64,000 bases of DNA, taken from NCBI GenBank assembly GCA_013368315.1, contig JAACJM010000014.1, positions 434,001 through 498,000 of the forward strand, in the 5' to 3' direction. This document shows positions 23,116-33,103 of the stretch, one piece after another; the stretch's first letter is position 1, and every line of letters begins with the position of its first letter. The position numbers were made by a program, and so were the translations under genes. The notes beneath the pieces were generated by a model. That model made no database searches. It saw nothing but the letters and a program-made list of their open reading frames with translations, and had not been told where the DNA came from. This DNA is from Tetrapyrgos nigripes. Taxonomy: Eukaryota > Basidiomycota > Agaricomycetes > Agaricales > Campanellaceae.

Positions 23116-24405
23116 TCAGGATTCTCGAATAAAATCCTCCACAATCTGTTTAAATTCATTGGGCCTGTTCATCATTCATATTGTCAGTCCGTAAATCCTT
23201 CAACCACACGACAAAAGACAATCTCACCGTTCACCATGTACTGGATTAAAGAAGAAAAAATATCGTCAGCTTCTGGTGTGACAGTACAGCAGCGACCGTC
23301 ACTCACCCCAGTGTCCTGTGTCCATCATCTTCATGGTCTTGTTTGGGAATAACGCGTCGATAGCCGGAATATTATGACGGTTGATGAAATTGCTCTTTTC
23401 TCCTTTGACGAAAAGTGTCCTTCCTTCAAACTTTGTCTCGCCCGGTGCATACGGGAATGACCCCATCTCAGTTATAGCATCACCTAATATGTCAAGTGGG
23501 ATCCGGAAGTGGGCATATTGGGAGGATGAGCTGGGGAGGATCAGGTTTGTAAGGAGGAAGGCGATTACGCCTGGGTCCTAGAGAAAAAAAGTTCAGTTGT
23601 TGCTAGAAAAAAGTCAATAAAAAACAAACTTTTTCAAACTGTTGCAAAACCTCTGTCGCCTCCTTCCTCGTCGTGAGCTTCATACTCTCAATCTTCTTCA
23701 TAGCATGAATATACGACATAAACTCGTCGGACAATTCCCCTCTGCTCGGCGCGATATCCGCTACGATAAGATTTGAAAGAATCGAGGACGGAAGATTTGG
23801 GTTGAGAGCGAGAGACATGACGACTTTGCCACCCCTGTAGACATGGTCAGGAAAAGCAGTAAAGAAGAGGGTTGGACGTACATCGAGTGTCCGAGTAGAG
23901 ATATCTCCGTCAAGTCATTTTTCTGGATGAAGTGCAACACGTCTGCAGCCATTTGCGAGTAGGTCATTGGTAGGGCATGAGGAGAGCGACCATGATTCCG
24001 CAGATCCTGCACGTCTCGTCATTGATGAAAAAACAGGCAAGAATGGAAATCACTCACCAAAGCATATACAGGCTTGTTCAAGTCTTTCGAGAAGGCCTTG
24101 GACAAAGATGACCAATTCTGTTTGGAACCACTGGAGGAGTATTAGACACCACCGCATTCTTTGCCTGAAGTAACGCACAAAAGCCCATGGAGTATAACAA
24201 GTGCGCCTTGAGTCTTGTTTCCGTCGGATGGGATGTACTCGGAGTGCTCAAGTTCAACGACTGATGATGTACTAGACAGCCTTCTGCCTAGAAAATAATT
24301 TCCAGGTGTCCTGGGCACTATTGAAGGATGAAATGAGATAAGAGCAAGTACATGACAGACAAGAAGAAACTTGCAACGCCTGAAGAAGCCCAGACTCAGA
24401 GACAT
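23116..24405 (-). CDS. Mitochondrial alpha/beta hydrolase, ABHD11/IMO32-like
   Basis: Several exons on the minus strand run from MSLSLGFFRRCKFLL (24405) to FKQIVEDFIRES at 23116. The basic/hydrophobic leader ending near GRRLSSTSSVVELEHSEY suggests mitochondrial import. Core motifs: GALVILHGLL (oxyanion strand), ALDLRNHGRSPHALPMTYSQ, which is diagnostic for the ABHD11 subfamily, LTEISLLGHSMGGKVVMSLA with the nucleophile Ser, ADIAPSRGELSDEF, and DTGHWV near the C-terminus with the catalytic His. Yeast and human relatives are mitochondrial matrix hydrolases; human ABHD11 protects lipoylated 2-oxoglutarate dehydrogenase. Start codons of this gene and the divergent DJ-1-like gene are 33 bp apart. 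Confidence 0.88.
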
Positions 24406-24438
24406 TGAGAGCTGAAGGATGACGTCACCTACAACAAC
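24406..24438. promoter_or_regulatory. 33-bp divergent promoter with palindromic CRE/ATF site
   Basis: Only 33 bp lie between the ATG of the ABHD11-like gene (24405, minus) and that of the DJ-1-like gene (24439, plus). They contain the perfect palindrome TGACGTCA at 24420-24427, the consensus site for ATF/CREB bZIP factors such as fungal Atf1. Shared stress-type control is inferred. Transcription of each gene may start inside the other's 5' region. Confidence 0.6.
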
Positions 24439-25381
24439 ATGCCTTCTGCACTCATCCTCATCGCCGATGGCACTGAAGAAATGGAATTGTATGCTGCCAA
24501 TCCTTCAGCAACAAGCCGATCTGACTCCCCGATTGCTTCAGCACAATCCCCTATGACACTCTCGTCCGCGCCGGTGTAGCTGTACAAAGCGCTTTCGTTC
24601 CTGATCTCAAGTCCGATTCACCAGCTTCAGTGAACCCTCCAGCTGCTAAAGGCTCTAGAGGAATTAGGATTATTCCTGATACTTACTTTGAAGCTGCTAA
24701 TTTGGGCCCAGTGAATCTCTATCCCATAGCAATGCTCGGCGACTGACTCTATCAACTTTAAGGATAAATTTGACGCGTTGATCATTCCTGGAGGCGCGAA
24801 AGGCGCAGAGACGATTGCAAGCTCCAAAGATGTCCAAGATTTGGTTCGTGCATATCTGGACAAGAAGAAAATCGTCGGGATGATTTGTGCCGGTAAGTAA
24901 TCGCATACGACTCACGATTAACATACCTAAACTAACGATCACCTACGCAGGGAGTCTCGCCGCTCTGACCTCGGGTCTACCCAATCAACCTTTAACATCT
25001 CACCCTAGTGTCAAATCCCACCTAGACAGCAGTGTGTAGCTGTGTTCCTATGCGCTAGACTACCATCTCACGTCGATACTAGAATTCGAATACTCTGAAG
25101 ACCCTGTCGTCGTTTCTGGGAACCTAGTCACTAGGTAAGCTTTGGTATTGCACATCCTATCCTTCCCTTTTCCTTTCAGCTCACATACATCCCTATTGTA
25201 GTCGAGGTCCAGGTATGCCCACTCCCACTACATCATTTCACATACTTAATCCTAATAATCTTATAAACCTATAGGAACCGCTTTCCCTTTCGCCTTCAAA
25301 CTCGTCGAGATGCTCTGTGGTTCAGGAAAACGCGCGGAAGTACATGGTCCCATGGTATTCCCTTCAGGGACGCCCTGGTAA
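24439..25381 (+). CDS. DJ-1/PfpI family protein
   Basis: Exons: one from ATG 24439 (MPSALILIADGTEEMEF), then IPYDTLVRAGVAVQSAFVPD, then DKFDALIIPGGAKGAET, then IVGMICAG joined to SLAALTSGLP, then FEYSEDPVVVSGNLVTSRG, then PGTAFPFAFKLVEMLCGSG, ending PSGTPW at 25381. The family hallmarks are EEME (acidic residue that polarises the cysteine), IPGGAKGAE and the nucleophile-elbow Cys in ICAG. Relatives act as glyoxalase III/deglycases or redox chaperones against oxidative and carbonyl stress. An in-frame TAG near 25038 is removed by a GT-AG intron of about 55 nt beginning just before it, so the gene is intact. The extra C-terminal VHGPMVFPSG is within family variation. Confidence 0.87.
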
Positions 25382-26524
25382 ATGGGACAAGATTCACACC
25401 GAGGTCGGCGATGTTTTCACGACAGAAAATGAGGATAACGTTCCATACGAAGAATTTGGATCTAAGTGTAATAATACTAGCAAGGATAGCTGTGCTTACT
25501 TGTATCAAGACGATGCAATTGAAATGAAACGGCATATGGATCTCACTGAGAGGATGCTTACTATGGACAGTCAGCGTTGGATCGTAGACAGTCCAAACGC
25601 GACGCGCCTTCTTTTTTCTTGCTTCTTTTCGACCTCCTTCCACAATCTGCGTTATTCCCCTGCTCTTGTCCTTTCTACACTTGCTTCAATGACTTCCAAG
25701 GTAAACTCTAGCTTTGAGCTCCATGTGTTTGTCGTCGTTGACCTCTCAGCCTTTCAAGACTTACTAGGAACTGAGACGCAAAAAAAGTCTGATGATATGA
25801 GGAAATATCTCTAGGAAAGCATCCGGGGATTTCGTAGCGATGTCTTCCCAGACGTTGTGCTGCATCCTTGTTAATATTCCAGAATGCCTCGGCTGCAGTA
25901 TTTAAACTTTTCCCGCTTTTTCAATGGACATTCCAATGATCAACAGGCTATTCTTGTTGATTGCTTGTCGAACTCTTGTTTTTTGCTCCGACAGCCTTGG
26001 CTCACCAAAATAGTCACTGATGTCTACAAAGGCCAGCAGTCATTGGCTACGGTGGATTTCAGCTTCAGATCCTTCTAATATCCCCACACTTCGCATTTCT
26101 GATTGTATAACAGACAGGTCTTGTTTTCAGTACTCGAGGTTACATACATAGACACGATTCAGAAGTGTAAAGATCTATGTCGCGCCGCTTGCGGCCATTC
26201 CCTTCAGTCATATATTATAACTGCTGTTATGTCGTGTGTCTTGAAGCTGTGTACATGTGCAATGCTGTAAGTGATTATAAAAGCTCTGAAACTAGTCTTT
26301 GTATTTTTTTTTTCACAACTGGGATCCTTGTCCAATTCCCCCAACCCATCCAGTATGTGTTTTGCTTCGATGATCCATTTTTTTCAGACTAATCCCTGAT
26401 CTTTTTCAGCCATCACAGCGTGGGTATTTCGGCCAGACATAATCTAATTTGTTCACGTGCGTCTTGAGCCTTGCAATTTGAAAGATCTATCAATGTTTTA
26501 CCACTCTCCTTGCTAGTGCAAAGC
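25382..26524. other. Intergenic, 1.1 kb upstream of HET gene
   Basis: No gene was supported. A frame at 25317-25814 overlaps the end of the DJ-1 gene and has no motif. The upstream member of the HET-flanking repeat pair lies at 26183-26212. A/T-rich runs are common near 26300. Confidence 0.4.
26183..26212 (+). repeat. Short direct repeat, left copy, upstream of HET gene
   Basis: The sequence cgccgcttgcggccat followed by tcccttcagtcata matches 27702-27731 at 27 of 30 positions in the same orientation. The two copies bracket the HET-domain gene. Origin unknown. Confidence 0.55.
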
Positions 26525-27562
26525 ATGTCCCTGTCCAATATGACCACCTCTCCTTCACTGTCCTTGCCAACACCTAAATCTCCAACCTTGTCTACTGACC
26601 TAGACCCTCTCCGGAAGCGCACACACCCTCGTCGTTTCATCAATGCACTTACCTGCTCACTCGACGAGTTTCCTTCCGACGGGTCAGTTCGCCATTATGC
26701 TATACTTTCACATTGTTGGGTTCCCGGCCAGGAAGTGTCCTATCAGGAGATGCTTGAGCTGTCCAGAGATGACACTCATCCCAGTCGAGCAAAGTTCGGC
26801 TTCCAGAAGATCTCCAATGCATGTGCACAAGCACTACAAGATGGTCATCACTACATTTGGGTCGATACCTGCTGCATTGATGACGGAAATCATGCACACA
26901 AATCGCAGGATATCAATTCCATGTTTGACTATTACGCCAATTCCGACGTCTGTTACGTATATCTTCACGATATCCACAGGAAAGGTTTACATTCGGTGGA
27001 TACGGATGTAGACATTTCACAAAGTAAATGGTTTTCCCGTGGGTGGACGCTACAAGAGCTTGTGGCACCCTCCAAAGTCAAGTTCTTCACCGAAGATTGG
27101 CGGCATTACCACATCGACAGTCAAAGGGGTGTTTCTCTCACTGAAGCACATCGTATACAGGGGCTTTGGGGGATTTCGGTTGAAGTCTTGACTGGAAGCC
27201 GAAAGCTTCAGGATATTGGGCTTAAAGAGCGGATGTCATGGTCGATTAAGAGGAGCACAACTGTGGAGGAGGATCGGGCTTATTGTCTTTTGGGGCTGCT
27301 TGGCGTTGTGATGGAGACTCGCGATAGGGAAGGAGTGGAGTCGGCGTTTGGGCGTCTTTCTAGTGTGCTTTATGAAGCGTATGGGCACGAGATGAGGGAA
27401 TATATCGGTCCTGGCAAGGCTGGTAATGGAAGAGCCCTCATGCAGTTCATGGAGAGCACGTATAACGAAAATAAGGCGTTGACATTTAAGTACATGAAAA
27501 GGAGTAATGGACCTTGCCAATTGACCAGGATTTGGCCCGACTCGGCGTCGTATATGCTGTAG
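26525..27562 (+). CDS. HET-domain (heterokaryon incompatibility-type) protein
   Basis: This is a single exon. Of two in-frame Mets (26471 and 26525) I prefer MSLSNMTTS, giving 345 residues. The HET domain is complete: YAILSHCWVPGQEVSYQEM, ACAQALQDGHHYIWVDTCCI, YYANSDVCYVYLHD, SKWFSRGWTLQELVAPSKV, MSWSIKRSTTVEEDRAYCLL. In ascomycetes this domain executes incompatibility cell death when fused to or paired with a recognition partner. In basidiomycetes the role is undefined, though an immune or allorecognition function is assumed. No NACHT, ankyrin or WD repeats follow, so this is a stand-alone short form. It sits in an accessory patch between the DJ-1 gene and MDM35. Confidence 0.9.
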   Translation: MSLSNMTTSPSLSLPTPKSPTLSTDLDPLRKRTHPRRFINALTCSLDEFPSDGSVRHYAILSHCWVPGQEVSYQEMLELSRDDTHPSRAKFGFQKISNACAQALQDGHHYIWVDTCCIDDGNHAHKSQDINSMFDYYANSDVCYVYLHDIHRKGLHSVDTDVDISQSKWFSRGWTLQELVAPSKVKFFTEDWRHYHIDSQRGVSLTEAHRIQGLWGISVEVLTGSRKLQDIGLKERMSWSIKRSTTVEEDRAYCLLGLLGVVMETRDREGVESAFGRLSSVLYEAYGHEMREYIGPGKAGNGRALMQFMESTYNENKALTFKYMKRSNGPCQLTRIWPDSASYML

Positions 27563-27937
27563 ATATGTAGGATATAATATACTACACAAAGATAGGCATC
27601 GAGTCCTATGTAGAGTACCCCTTAGGCTTCTGCTCCTTATTCAAAGCTGTAGTCACCAAGTGCTTCTAACTTGACTCTCAATCTCAGGAAGATTCGGCAC
27701 TCGCCGCTTGCGGCCATACCCCCCAGTCATACGCTTTCTGGACATGTAAAAATGGTCTGGTGAATTCAATCTGGGTTATGTATTTTGAAATCATTCACAG
27801 AACTTGAGTGGAGAGTTCGGATTATGGTAAAGATCACAAGGATCCGGACTAGCTGATAATACCTGGACAGAGCGTCGCTGCACCGTTCTTCAAATGTCTG
27901 ATTCATGGCGCACCAGAGTTGTGAGTACAAAATTTTG
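27563..27937. other. Convergent intergenic region after HET gene
   Basis: No gene was seen. It holds the 3' ends of the HET gene and MDM35, plus the right copy of the 30-bp direct repeat at 27702-27731. Confidence 0.4.
27702..27731 (+). repeat. Short direct repeat, right copy, downstream of HET gene
   Basis: The sequence cgccgcttgcggccat followed by accccccagtcata differs from the left copy (26183-26212) at three positions. Same orientation, 1.5 kb apart. Confidence 0.55.
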
Positions 27938-28311
27938 TCATGACGATGAAGATGACGATGGGGGCATTGAAGACTGTGGAGGTTCTGTCAATGGATTTTC
28001 CGTTCTCGACTGCTCCAGCAACTTGTCCAGTCCTTTCTCTTTCAATGCTTTCTACGAACCACACGGTGTTCAGACGGAGCGAGTAGCGAGAGAACGACAG
28101 TACGCACCTGTACACATCCCCTGTAACTTTCCCAAATCTTTCCGCACTTTTGTTGAAACTCTTCCGCTTTACGCTGAGAATATTCAGCTTGTTTCTGAGG
28201 TGATGCAGAGGCAGATACTGCAGGTTCCAAGTAGCCTTCGAACCAAGCATTGAAGCAGGCATCATATTCTTTCTTCAGAGGTGTACATTCGGGAGAAAGA
28301 CTGTCGGCCAT
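27938..28311 (-). CDS. MDM35: Mdm35/TRIAP1 intermembrane-space lipid-transfer partner
   Basis: Two exons (28311-28108 and 28051-27938) encode 105 residues. The twin CX9C motifs are explicit: C-TPLKKEYDA-C and C-GKIWESYRG-C, separated by FNAWFEGYLEP and a charged helix. This is the Mdm35/TRIAP1 signature (ECTPLKKEYD, NAWFEGYLEP, KEKGLDKLLEQ). The small protein is oxidised in the mitochondrial intermembrane space by Mia40 and pairs with Ups1/Ups2-type proteins to shuttle phosphatidic acid or phosphatidylserine. The second exon, too short for simple frame scanning, supplies the conserved KALKEKGLDKLLEQ and a Ser-rich end. The family is certain. Confidence 0.95.
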
Positions 28312-28346
28312 GATGGTTTTAGAGCAAGTTGAGTTTGCCGAGAATG

Positions 28347-28369
28347 ACGCGTCTCAAGGCTCGACGCGT
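28347..28369. promoter_or_regulatory. Paired ACGCGT (MCB-like) boxes upstream of MDM35
   Basis: Two ACGCGT hexamers (28347-28352 and 28364-28369), each within gacgcgtc, lie 36-58 bp upstream of the MDM35 start on its promoter side. ACGCGT is the MluI cell-cycle box bound by MBF in yeasts. Function here is inferred from motif and spacing only. Confidence 0.35.
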
Positions 28370-28437
28370 CCATGTCACTGTCGGGCGCGGTCGGACATGA
28401 GAGGGAAAAACAGTGTACAGTCTACTTAACTTCTCAA

Positions 28438-28506
28438 GGCCTCGTTTGGATAGGAAAAATTGGCAAAAACCTGGGACAGAAACCAGTTTTTCCTGTCCAA
28501 ACGAAG
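28438..28506. repeat. Foldback (hairpin) element with ~24-bp inverted arms
   Basis: The left arm cctcgtttggataggaaaaa (plus ttgg) at 28440-28463 pairs with ccagtttttcctgtccaaac (plus gaag) ending at 28506. The arms match at 21 of 24 positions, around a loop of about 19 nt. The termini resemble those of miniature inverted-repeat elements. There is no coding capacity. It lies in the promoter interval between MDM35 and the DUF6535 gene. Confidence 0.6.
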
Positions 28507-28761
28507 TAAATTGAGGACATACGCTTGAACCTGTTCACGCCGTCTTTTCTTCCATTATCGTCCACAAGCTTCATGGCTTCCTTAACGCTGCGGCTCACTC
28601 ATGGATGCCAGTCCATTATATAGGCTGTCCAAAGCTGGCACAAAGATGGCTTCATTCAAAAGGACTAATTCAGTCGAGGCTTCACTTTTGACGCCTAACT
28701 CGCCGTCCTCAAACGAACACCTCTCTCTCTCAACCTCTGGAATCGAGTAGGTTGTTGTAAG

Positions 28762-31735
28762 ATGGCACTACACGGCGGTGCCGCAGACCCAGAAAAGAAC
28801 GACCTACCTTTCAGTAATGGTGAGTTTTGGTTCTACTTCGCTTTCCTGCAACCAATGACCTCCCAGAAGTTTCAGGACGGTTCAAACCAACTTCAGACGA
28901 CGACGCTTGCTTCAAGCTATGGAACATGTACATAAGTCAAGCACAAGAATACGACAAAGCTCTAATTGAGAGCTGGAAAAGTGACATGGATGGCATGCTA
29001 CTCTTCGTGCGTCTCTTCAAGGGATTTTCTGCAGATCGCCATCCGACTCAATGCATTTACAGTCTGCCCTCTATTCAGCCGTTCTGGCTGCCTTTATCAT
29101 TGAAAGCTACAAGAATCTGCAAGACGACCCAGCGAGCACAACGTCAGACCTTCTTGTGCAGATGTCTCGACAACTGGCTTTACTATCCAATGGAACAGTA
29201 TTCACTTTTGAGGAACCCACATCCTTTCATCCAACCGCGACATCCCTCGTTTGCAATCTCCTTTGGTTCCTTGCGCTCGCCCTAGCACTCACTTGCTCGT
29301 TGCTTGCAGCATTCGTACAGCAGTGGACTCGAGACTTCTTGCACAAAACCACGATGCGGCCTTCACCCGTCGTGCAAGCAAGAGTCCTCGCATTTTCATA
29401 TTTCGGGCTGCGGCGGTTTGGGATGCATACATTCGTGGATACCATCCCGATCTTGCTTCACATCTCCCTATTCTTCTTCTTCGCTGGGCTGGTCGCATTC
29501 CTCCTACCAGTTAGCTTCCCGTTGATGTGCTTGATGGCAGGTGTTTTGGCCGGCTTCATGCTAATCTACTGCGGCCTCTCATACATTCCATTGGTTTTTC
29601 TTGACGCTCCATATCGAACACCCCTCTCCGACTTCCTTTGGCGCTCTGGAAACCGTTTGCATGGTTACATCATTCGGCTGCACGGACTGCATGGTGACCT
29701 CAGTCTCACAGAGGCGATGATTGAGAAGTCACTCCAGGAATCATCTGACCGTGACAGTCAATGCATGGAATACACCATGAAGCAACTGAATTTTGACACC
29801 GAACTCGTCCCCATGTTTGAAGCCATACCCGAAGCTGTTCTCAGCCCGCGTGGTGGTGTGCGTCTCGAAAACTTCAAACTCGTCGCTTCTTTGATCCAGT
29901 CCTCCGAGCCCGAAAACAGCATCGTCTCTCGGATATCCCACTTCATTTCCATCTCTGGCACATCATCCGATCCTGCGAACCAAGTGCGAGATATGACATA
30001 TTGCTTGAAGGCGCTTCGGTCATTGGCTCTTCTGGTCATTCAAAAACCAACGCAGAACGATGTTGACGATACGCTGATGTTTTGGTTTGACCGTAGCCTG
30101 TTGCAGGTCCTTGCTGTATCCGACACTACCCTCAGAGATCATATTACTCCAGCTATTGCTCTAGTGCGGGCCAGCAGATTGCAGAGTCTGAAACGGTGCA
30201 TCGATATGGTGGCCCAGTTTCTGTCTTTTCCCTCGACTCCTGCGTACGAGAAGCTCCAGCTCGCCGATAACGCTTTCCATTGCATGTCTTCGGATGACAT
30301 CGACTGGACATCCAAGATGTTTTTGGAACACTTCACCGACCTCAGAAATGTCTTGATGAAACGGATTTCAGACGACTGGCAAGACCATCTTGACGAACTC
30401 GTGAAGGAAGCACAAACAATTGTATCCCAATTGCAGAGCCCAGGACGATGGAAAGCTGCCTTGATTTCTATTTTGGGCGAATTTCTCTCCAGAGCCATCA
30501 CCCATGCAGTGACGCCCATTGAGATGGACGTGACATGGAAAACCATTCTTGCAAGTATGCCACTTTCATTCTTTGACCAAACCCTCGAAGTAGAGGAAGA
30601 CGAAGCAGCCGCGTCATTCGTCTTGAACACCGAGAGAATTCTCCCTTCCATTGTCCAGCCTGAAATGTTTATCCTCGTCCTCCGACTCTTCTTCTCCACG
30701 AACCGCGGATTCTCTTTCCATGGCTCAGCCAAATGTCGGTCAATCGTGCAATCGTACCTGTTCAATTGTCAGGAGTACCAGAGGAATTACATAGTGATAC
30801 AAGACACAGAATGTCATTTGGAACAGTGCATCCTTCGAGATCTACGCACTGACGAAACTAGCGACCCGGGCTGGTGTGTCGCCGCCATTGAGGCGTTATA
30901 TTTCGGTCTTGATCACAGAGCCCGTAACATTTCCCCTCGTTTGTATGTTTTTGCCAAGCAGATGTTCGACCTCATTCCAAACGTTTCTGCTAAGTTTAAC
31001 CGAGAGCGCTGGTGGCCTTACACCGAGGCGCTGACAGAATGGATCCTGTGTGTCGACATGTACAACAAGCTCTATCTTTCCGAGACCAGCCTTGTGGACA
31101 CTTCGCCTCTGGACGATATTCGTGCTCTTGGTGGAAGATTGATGCCAGACATTCCTATTCCCGAACCTCCTTCAAATCCAGAGTCTACCCAATTGAACAA
31201 GCAGTGGGCGGAGGATATTCGCAAATACGTGGTATCTATGGTCGTCTCCATCATCTCCAAGTTTATCATTGCGTCCTTGGAAGACCCTGGTGGAGACTTA
31301 CTGGGTGATTGGTCAGGAATGCTCGGCAAGCTGTATCAATATGAAGGGCGAATATACGACTCCATCCAGCTTCGATTTGCAGAGAGTATTATGACCCTTG
31401 TGTCTGGTGTTCCCTGGGATCAACCAAAGGAGAGTGCGGCGTCACAGGTTTTCTGTGATTGGGTGTGGAGGCTCCATCAGGCAGATTGGGTATGGATAAC
31501 GGATTTGAAGAGCGCACGGATCCTTACTGATGCTATCCGACGACACAAGAATCATGTAAACTTTAAAGGTATGTTCTGGTACGAACAGGCTGCATTGGAC
31601 CGTTGTTTGCGTATTATTCGAGATGCGGAACCAGAGGAGGAGGAGAATGGGGAGGAACCAGAGGAGAGGGAGGAGGGGGAAGAGGAGAAGGAATTTAGAA
31701 TGGAGAAGACAAAAGAAGACGCAGAGGATCGATGA
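28762..31735 (+). CDS. DUF6535 membrane protein, copy 1
   Basis: Exons 28762-28819, 28876-29006 and 29063-31735 join in phase to 953 residues starting MALHGGAADPEKNDLPFSNG. The N-terminal DUF6535 domain is clear: ACFKLWNMYISQAQEYDK, SWKSDMDGMLLF, then a helix AVLAAFIIESYKNLQ spanning the second intron boundary. Further helices are LLWFLALALALTCSLLAAFV, ILLHISLFFFFAGLVAFLLP and LMAGVLAGFMLIYCGL. After about residue 230 comes a long alpha-helical soluble part with no motif I recognise. The last about 40 residues are almost pure Glu/Lys/Arg and are absent from copy 2. DUF6535 proteins are expanded in Agaricomycetes and have no known function. A nearly identical paralogue lies inverted at 50732-53632. 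Confidence 0.88.
28877..30485 (+). repeat. Inverted repeat arm A (near-identical tract, pairs with 51918-53521)
   Basis: From exon 2 through intron 2 to the middle of exon 3 this tract matches the reverse complement of 51918-53521, including the intron. Exon-3 protein differs at only about 13 of roughly 470 positions. Identity drops sharply on both sides: intron 1 and exon 1 upstream, and the distal coding part downstream. Confidence 0.85.
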
Positions 31736-32018
31736 CCGAAGAATCAAATGGTTCAAAATCGAAGGAGCAAATGCTAAATCGCTAGTCACCGTTTCGTATG
31801 TTATATCACAATGCATGACTGCTCATCCTGAGTAGCTCAAGAATATGGAGTTGTGCAATTCCATTATCATGCTTGTTCGCAAATCAAAATCGATCAAGTG
31901 AGATCTATTGTAAAGATTTGGGGTAAACTGGAACTTGGTTAAGTGGGGGTGCCATGACTTGTGTCTATTCCTGGAAAAATACGGGAAGAAATATATTTCC
32001 ACCTACTCCAAGAACTGT

Positions 32019-33103
32019 CTACAGCTCTATCGTTTCCTTTGGCTTGAACTTCTTCCCCGCCCTCTCTGCTGATCGGAATCTAAACTGGTTTCCATAAAGG
32101 TCAAACTCCAAGTGAGGCATATCCAAGACCGTCGCCTTGACGGACTCGGAATTAGGGTCAGGTATGGGAAAGGCTTGATCTGGTGTATATGTTGGTGGCA
32201 AGGTTGAGAATAGTGGGACTGAGAAGGTAAAGATACTGTTTTGCTTTGGAAGGACTGGATAGGAAGATGAAAGAAAGTATTTTGATTAGTACTAGCAGTC
32301 AAGACAAAAGGATGAAGAATAACAGGGAGTCGAGATACGTACTTTTGTCCTTATTATCCCGTGTAACAATCCGGAACGTGTTCTCGGTTTCGTGAATGAC
32401 AATACCTGATAATCCGACCAGGGACGGGCATTTACTCTGTTTGACTGTGAGGCAAATTAGGATCAGCCTCGATTAAAAAGTGTAGTGAACGTACCGGTCA
32501 GAATAGATCCATGAAAATCTGCCTTCACGAGTTTTGGATGCATACCGACTGAAGAAGGCGCATCCTTCAAAGTGGGTACACCGGAGACTGAAGAGGATTG
32601 TGGCAGCCCCAGAATTTCAGACATGTAACCCATCCATAAATGATGGAGAGGTATGAACAATTCAAATCTGTAAAGGTGAGGACGCGTCGTACTGTCAGTG
32701 ACAAGAAACTCTTGGAGTTGAGCAGACATACTTGGCTTGTCCTTTCTCCAACTTCCAGATACCATTCAACTTTGCATCTCTCCTCTTCATAAGCAGCTTA
32801 TTCTTAGCTCTCTTCTTCTTTGCCTCTTTCCTCTTCTTTCTCTGATCCTCCAGCTGCTGCTTGGCCCTGCTGACTTTGATGGGATTTTCTAGTAAAATCT
32901 TTCTTCCGCGTACTCGTTCTGCATAAATTTCTGCTGGATTGGATGACCGAGAAACAGACGCGATAACGAAGGAGGGTGTAAAAGGCGCGGAACTGGTCAA
33001 CGTTATTCTCTGGTCCTATACATCTAAACTTCAACAATTGATTTGGAGTTTCATGAACAGCAAGTCGACATTACACGTATGAAGGAGAGTTCCTGGTAGA
33101 CAT
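32019..33103 (-). CDS. POP4: RNase P/RNase MRP subunit POP4 (Rpp29)
   Basis: The first exon is MSTRNSPSY (ATG at 33103). A phase-0 intron then joins to DQRITLTSSAPFTPSFV. Next come IYAERVRGRKILLENP, a strongly basic helix (KRKEAKKKRAKNKLLMKRRD), FIPLHHLWMGYMSEIL, then the Sm-like POP4 domain: VKADFHGSILT, KCPSLVGLSGIVIHETENTF, LPKQNSIFTFSV, DLYGNQFRFRSAERAGKKFK and KETIEL at the C-terminus. The GNQF-R-RS-ER--KKFK signature is diagnostic. The protein binds the catalytic RNA in the pre-tRNA 5'-processing and rRNA-processing enzymes. A 70-residue in-frame upstream extension to 33289 looks non-coding, so I chose the internal Met. Convergent with DUF6535 copy 1. Confidence 0.93.

Noticed and set aside
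25036..25092. In-frame TAG in the DJ-1-like gene, suggesting a pseudogene
   Set aside because: A GT-AG intron of about 55 nt removes it and rejoins HLDS to FEYSEDPVVVSGN in phase, matching the family.
25317..25814. 165-codon plus frame overlapping the end of the DJ-1 gene
   Set aside because: Its first part is the wrong frame of the DJ-1 last exon and the remainder has no recognisable motif.
26183..26212. 5S rRNA fragment, because of gcggccat
   Set aside because: Only about eight bases resemble a 5S start; the internal control region is not present.
30139..30765. Long antisense frame (about 200 codons) inside DUF6535 copy 1, and its counterpart at 51669-52262
   Set aside because: Mirror frames of conserved coding sequence in both copies; explained by codon composition.
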